Source of the DNA: Bacteroidota bacterium
GTDB taxonomy: Bacteria > Bacteroidota > Bacteroidia > Cytophagales > Cyclobacteriaceae
Assembly (NCBI GenBank): GCA_023431285.1
Contig: JAEYXN010000295.1
Location: forward strand, 1 to 15,962
Direction of reading: 5' to 3'
DNA: 15,962 bases
The notes beneath the pieces are model-generated. The model was not told where the DNA came from. It saw nothing but the letters and a program-made list of their open reading frames with translations, and did not search any database. This document shows, piece by piece, positions 13,431 to 15,962 of this stretch; the stretch's first letter is position 1; the number at the start of each line of letters is the position of its first letter. Made by a program: the position numbers and the translations under genes.

Positions 13431-15962
13431 GCTCCCAATCGGGCAAGGCTCTGTTCAATTGCCTTTATCTTTGCTTCAGCGTCTGCTTTCTTCTTACGTT
13501 CGATCTCGACAACCTTAGGCGGCGCACTGTTCACAAACTTTTCATTGGAAAGTTTCTTATCCACAGAGGTGATGAAGCCTTTCTGATATTCAAGATCCTT
13601 AAGAAGACTTTCACGCTCCTTCCCGGTATCCACCTTTCCTTCAAGCGGAATAAAGAACTCCTGCGCACGGACGATGAAACCTGTCGAAGTTCCCTCAGGC
13701 GCAGCTGTGACGAAAGTGACTTCAGAGAGATTCGACAACTTGCTGATCACCGGCCAGAAGTCTTTTATTTTCCCGGACTCTGTGCCTTTCACATGCAGGC
13801 GCAACGCCTCTTTAGGAGAAAGTCCTTTGGTGTTTCGCGTGTTCCGGATCTCAGAGATAATTTCCAGCGCCAGCGTACCTTCCTCCAGAACCGCAGTATC
13901 GAATTTCCCTACGGTTGGCCATGATGATATGATGAGGCATTCACCTTCCCCGCGATCTTTCAATTCATGCCACAACTCTTCTGTGATGAATGGCATAAAA
14001 GGATGCAGCGCCTTCAGGAGTGTCTCAAAAAAGCTGATGGTTGCATTGTATGTAGTTGCATCGATGGGTTTACCAAACTCAGGTTTGATCATCTCCAGAT
14101 ACCACGAACAGAAGTCATCCCAGATGAGCTTATAGATCGTCATCAACGCATCAGACATACGAAACTTCGAGAAGTGGTCTGTCAACTCCGCCAGAGATTG
14201 ATTCATCTTGGATGAAAACCACTCAATGGCTATCTGACACTCCGCGGGATGTGCATCATCTGTAGTCGTCCATCCTTTCACCAGACGAAATGCATTCCAG
14301 ATCTTATTCGCAAAGTTTCTCCCTTGCTCAACAAGCTTCTCATCATAAGGAAGGTCGTTTCCCGCAGGTGAGCTGAACAGCATACCCGTACGAACCGCAT
14401 CCGCACCAAAGGTTGCAATCAAATCCAATGGATCCGGAGAGTTGCCGAGAGATTTCGACATCTTCCTGCCAAGCTTGTCGCGCACAATACCGGTAAGATA
14501 TACGTTGGAGAAAGGCTTCTCTCCACGGTATTCGTATCCTGCAATGATCATACGCGCCACCCAGAAGAATAGAATCTCTGGCGCAGTGACAAGGTCGTTG
14601 GTAGGATAGTAGTAATTCAGATCTTCGTTGCCTTTGCTCCCGTCTTTGAAAACTGTTGTATCAAAAACAGCAATAGGCCAGAGCCAGCTTGAGAACCACG
14701 TATCCATCACATCAGGATCCTGCGTGAGTGAAACGTCTTTCTTTCCCGGAAACTTCGTTTGATATTGTGCTATCGCTTCACTCTCTGTTTTCGCGATAAT
14801 GTAATTTCCTTCAGTATCGTACCACGCCGGGATACGATGACCCCACCATAGCTGGCGTGAAATACACCAGTCACGAACATTCGCCATCCAGTGGTTGTAG
14901 GTATTCTTGAACTTCGGCGGGATCAATTGAATATTGTCGTTCATCACATTCTCATGCGCCGGCTTTGTAATGGTATCCATTTTCAAAAACCATTGCAGAG
15001 AAAGGCGCGGCTCTATGACAGCGTCAGTCCGTTCGGAGAAGCCCACATTACTGGTGTAATCCTCAACTTTAGCGAGTGCTTCTTTTTGTTCGAGATCTTT
15101 AACGATCTTTTTCCTGGCAATGAATCTATCTTCTCCAATAAAGATCTGCGCTTTCTCGTTGAGCGAGCCATCTTCATTGAGAATGTCAATTACCGGGAGA
15201 TTGTGTTTGATCCCCAGGTCGTAGTCGTTCATGTCATGCGCCGGCGTAACCTTAAGACATCCGGTTCCAAAATCCATGGTCACATAGTCATCCTGGATAA
15301 TCGGAATAGAACGGTTGATCAATGGAATGACTGCCTTCTTGCCGGCAAGATGCTGATAGCGTGTATCGTTAGGGTTGACACAGATCGCAGAGTCGGCCAT
15401 GATGGTCTCAGGGCGAACCGTTGCTATCGTTACGTATTCATCTGATCCTTCGATCCTGTACTTGATGTAGTATAATTTGGATGGGACTTCTTTGTGAATA
15501 ACTTCATCATCGGACAGTGCCGTTTTCCCTGCAGGGTCCCAGTTTACCATCCGCAGTCCGCGATAGATATGTCCCTTCTTATAAAGGTCGATGAATACAT
15601 CAATGACCGCTTCATAATAGTCGGGGTCCATTGTGAATCGGGTGCGCCCCCAGTCGCAGGATGCCCCGAGTTTCTTTAGCTGTTCAAGGATGATTCCACC
15701 GTACTTCTCTTTCCACTCCCACGCATACTTAAGAAACTCTTCCCTGGTGAGGTCAGATTTCTTGATCCCGCGTTCACGAAGCATGGCCACAACTTTGGCT
15801 TCAGTGGCGATGGACGCGTGGTCGGTGCCGGGAATCCAGCACGCTTCCTTGCCCTCCATGCGGGCCTTGCGGATCAACACGTCCTGAATGGTGTTGTTCA
15901 GCATGTGTCCCATGTGAAGCACCCCGGTAACGTTGGGTGGGGGGATTACAATAGTATATGGC
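13427..15962 (-). CDS. valS: Valine--tRNA ligase, partial (N-terminus beyond window)
   Basis: The frame is open across the right edge; about 844 residues are visible, so only some 35 N-terminal residues should be missing from a usual length near 880. The visible start reads PYTIVIPPPNVTGVLHMGHM, with the class I HIGH-type motif HMGH (bases 15905-15916). The first in-window start-like codon, a GTG at 15920-15922, lies inside this conserved stretch and is not a real start. The CP1 editing domain has TVRPETIMADSA, removing mischarged Thr. The KMSKS motif is exact (14450-14464) inside GRKMSKSLGN. An anticodon-binding helical domain follows, then the C-terminal coiled coil characteristic of ValRS, ending in KAIEQSLARLGA. 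The gene charges tRNA-Val. It is convergent with the RDD gene and shares the bases TTAA with it. Confidence 0.97.
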   Translation of the reverse strand, partial: PYTIVIPPPNVTGVLHMGHMLNNTIQDVLIRKARMEGKEACWIPGTDHASIATEAKVVAMLRERGIKKSDLTREEFLKYAWEWKEKYGGIILEQLKKLGASCDWGRTRFTMDPDYYEAVIDVFIDLYKKGHIYRGLRMVNWDPAGKTALSDDEVIHKEVPSKLYYIKYRIEGSDEYVTIATVRPETIMADSAICVNPNDTRYQHLAGKKAVIPLINRSIPIIQDDYVTMDFGTGCLKVTPAHDMNDYDLGIKHNLPVIDILNEDGSLNEKAQIFIGEDRFIARKKIVKDLEQKEALAKVEDYTSNVGFSERTDAVIEPRLSLQWFLKMDTITKPAHENVMNDNIQLIPPKFKNTYNHWMANVRDWCISRQLWWGHRIPAWYDTEGNYIIAKTESEAIAQYQTKFPGKKDVSLTQDPDVMDTWFSSWLWPIAVFDTTVFKDGSKGNEDLNYYYPTNDLVTAPEILFFWVARMIIAGYEYRGEKPFSNVYLTGIVRDKLGRKMSKSLGNSPDPLDLIATFGADAVRTGMLFSSPAGNDLPYDEKLVEQGRNFANKIWNAFRLVKGWTTTDDAHPAECQIAIEWFSSKMNQSLAELTDHFSKFRMSDALMTIYKLIWDDFCSWYLEMIKPEFGKPIDATTYNATISFFETLLKALHPFMPFITEELWHELKDRGEGECLIISSWPTVGKFDTAVLEEGTLALEIISEIRNTRNTKGLSPKEALRLHVKGTESGKIKDFWPVISKLSNLSEVTFVTAAPEGTSTGFIVRAQEFFIPLEGKVDTGKERESLLKDLEYQKGFITSVDKKLSNEKFVNSAPPKVVEIERKKKADAEAKIKAIEQSLARLGA

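Noticed and set aside
14891..15445. Open frame of 184 codons on the plus strand inside valS
   Set aside because: It is antisense to the valS catalytic and editing regions; its composition is that of a complementary frame and no motif is seen.
1..15962. Mobile elements, CRISPR arrays, tRNA or rRNA genes, defence or toxin-antitoxin systems
   Set aside because: None was seen: no transposase or integrase motifs, no regularly spaced repeats, no cloverleaf-like stretch in the short gaps, and base composition looks uniform by eye.

Overview
The window looks like chromosomal housekeeping DNA from a member of the Bacteroidota, most likely of the Cytophagales type (the class is inferred). The signs are an LpxC-FabZ fusion, a PorX-type response regulator with a PglZ output domain, a DUF4296 lipoprotein, lipoproteins with acidic residues right after the lipobox cysteine, and at least one promoter matching the Bacteroidota consensus (TTTG, 19-base spacer, TAnnTTTG). 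No tRNA, rRNA, CRISPR array, insertion sequence or prophage gene was seen. Coding density is high: the longest gap without a gene is 165 bases (4029-4193), followed by 136 (651-786) and 130 (9510-9639).

Layout. (1) 1-650, minus: the N-terminal part of a DUF58 protein, cut by the window edge. (2) 787-3509, plus: a DUF4296 lipoprotein closely coupled to mutS2, ending at a bidirectional terminator. (3) 3555-4028, minus: a small secreted lipoprotein. (4) 4194-9509, minus: the HD phosphohydrolase, lpxD, lpxC-fabZ, lpxA and an ABC ATPase, in transcription order. This gives the first acylation, deacetylation and second acylation steps of lipid A synthesis plus the fatty acid dehydratase. (5) 9640-13430, plus: porX, tsaE, an alanine dehydrogenase-like gene and an RDD membrane protein, tightly packed and divergent from the HD gene. 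(6) 13427-15962, minus: valS, missing its N-terminus, convergent with the RDD gene and overlapping it by four bases.

How the genes fit together. The lpx genes share substrates: (R)-3-hydroxyacyl-ACP is used by LpxA and LpxD and also consumed by FabZ, so the fusion and linkage join lipid A and fatty acid synthesis. PorX is known from other Bacteroidota as a regulator of the type IX secretion system and as a phosphodiesterase on oligonucleotides. Its divergent neighbour is a predicted nucleotide phosphohydrolase, which hints at linked nucleotide chemistry.

Nothing here is clearly a new defence or mobile system. The observations most worth a second look are: a 10-base motif shared by the lpxD and lpxC start regions, the lpxC promoter that settles the lpxC start, a Gln in place of the catalytic His in the alanine dehydrogenase-like protein, altered Q- and H-loop residues in the lone ABC ATPase, and an inverted repeat between the DUF58 and DUF4296 genes.
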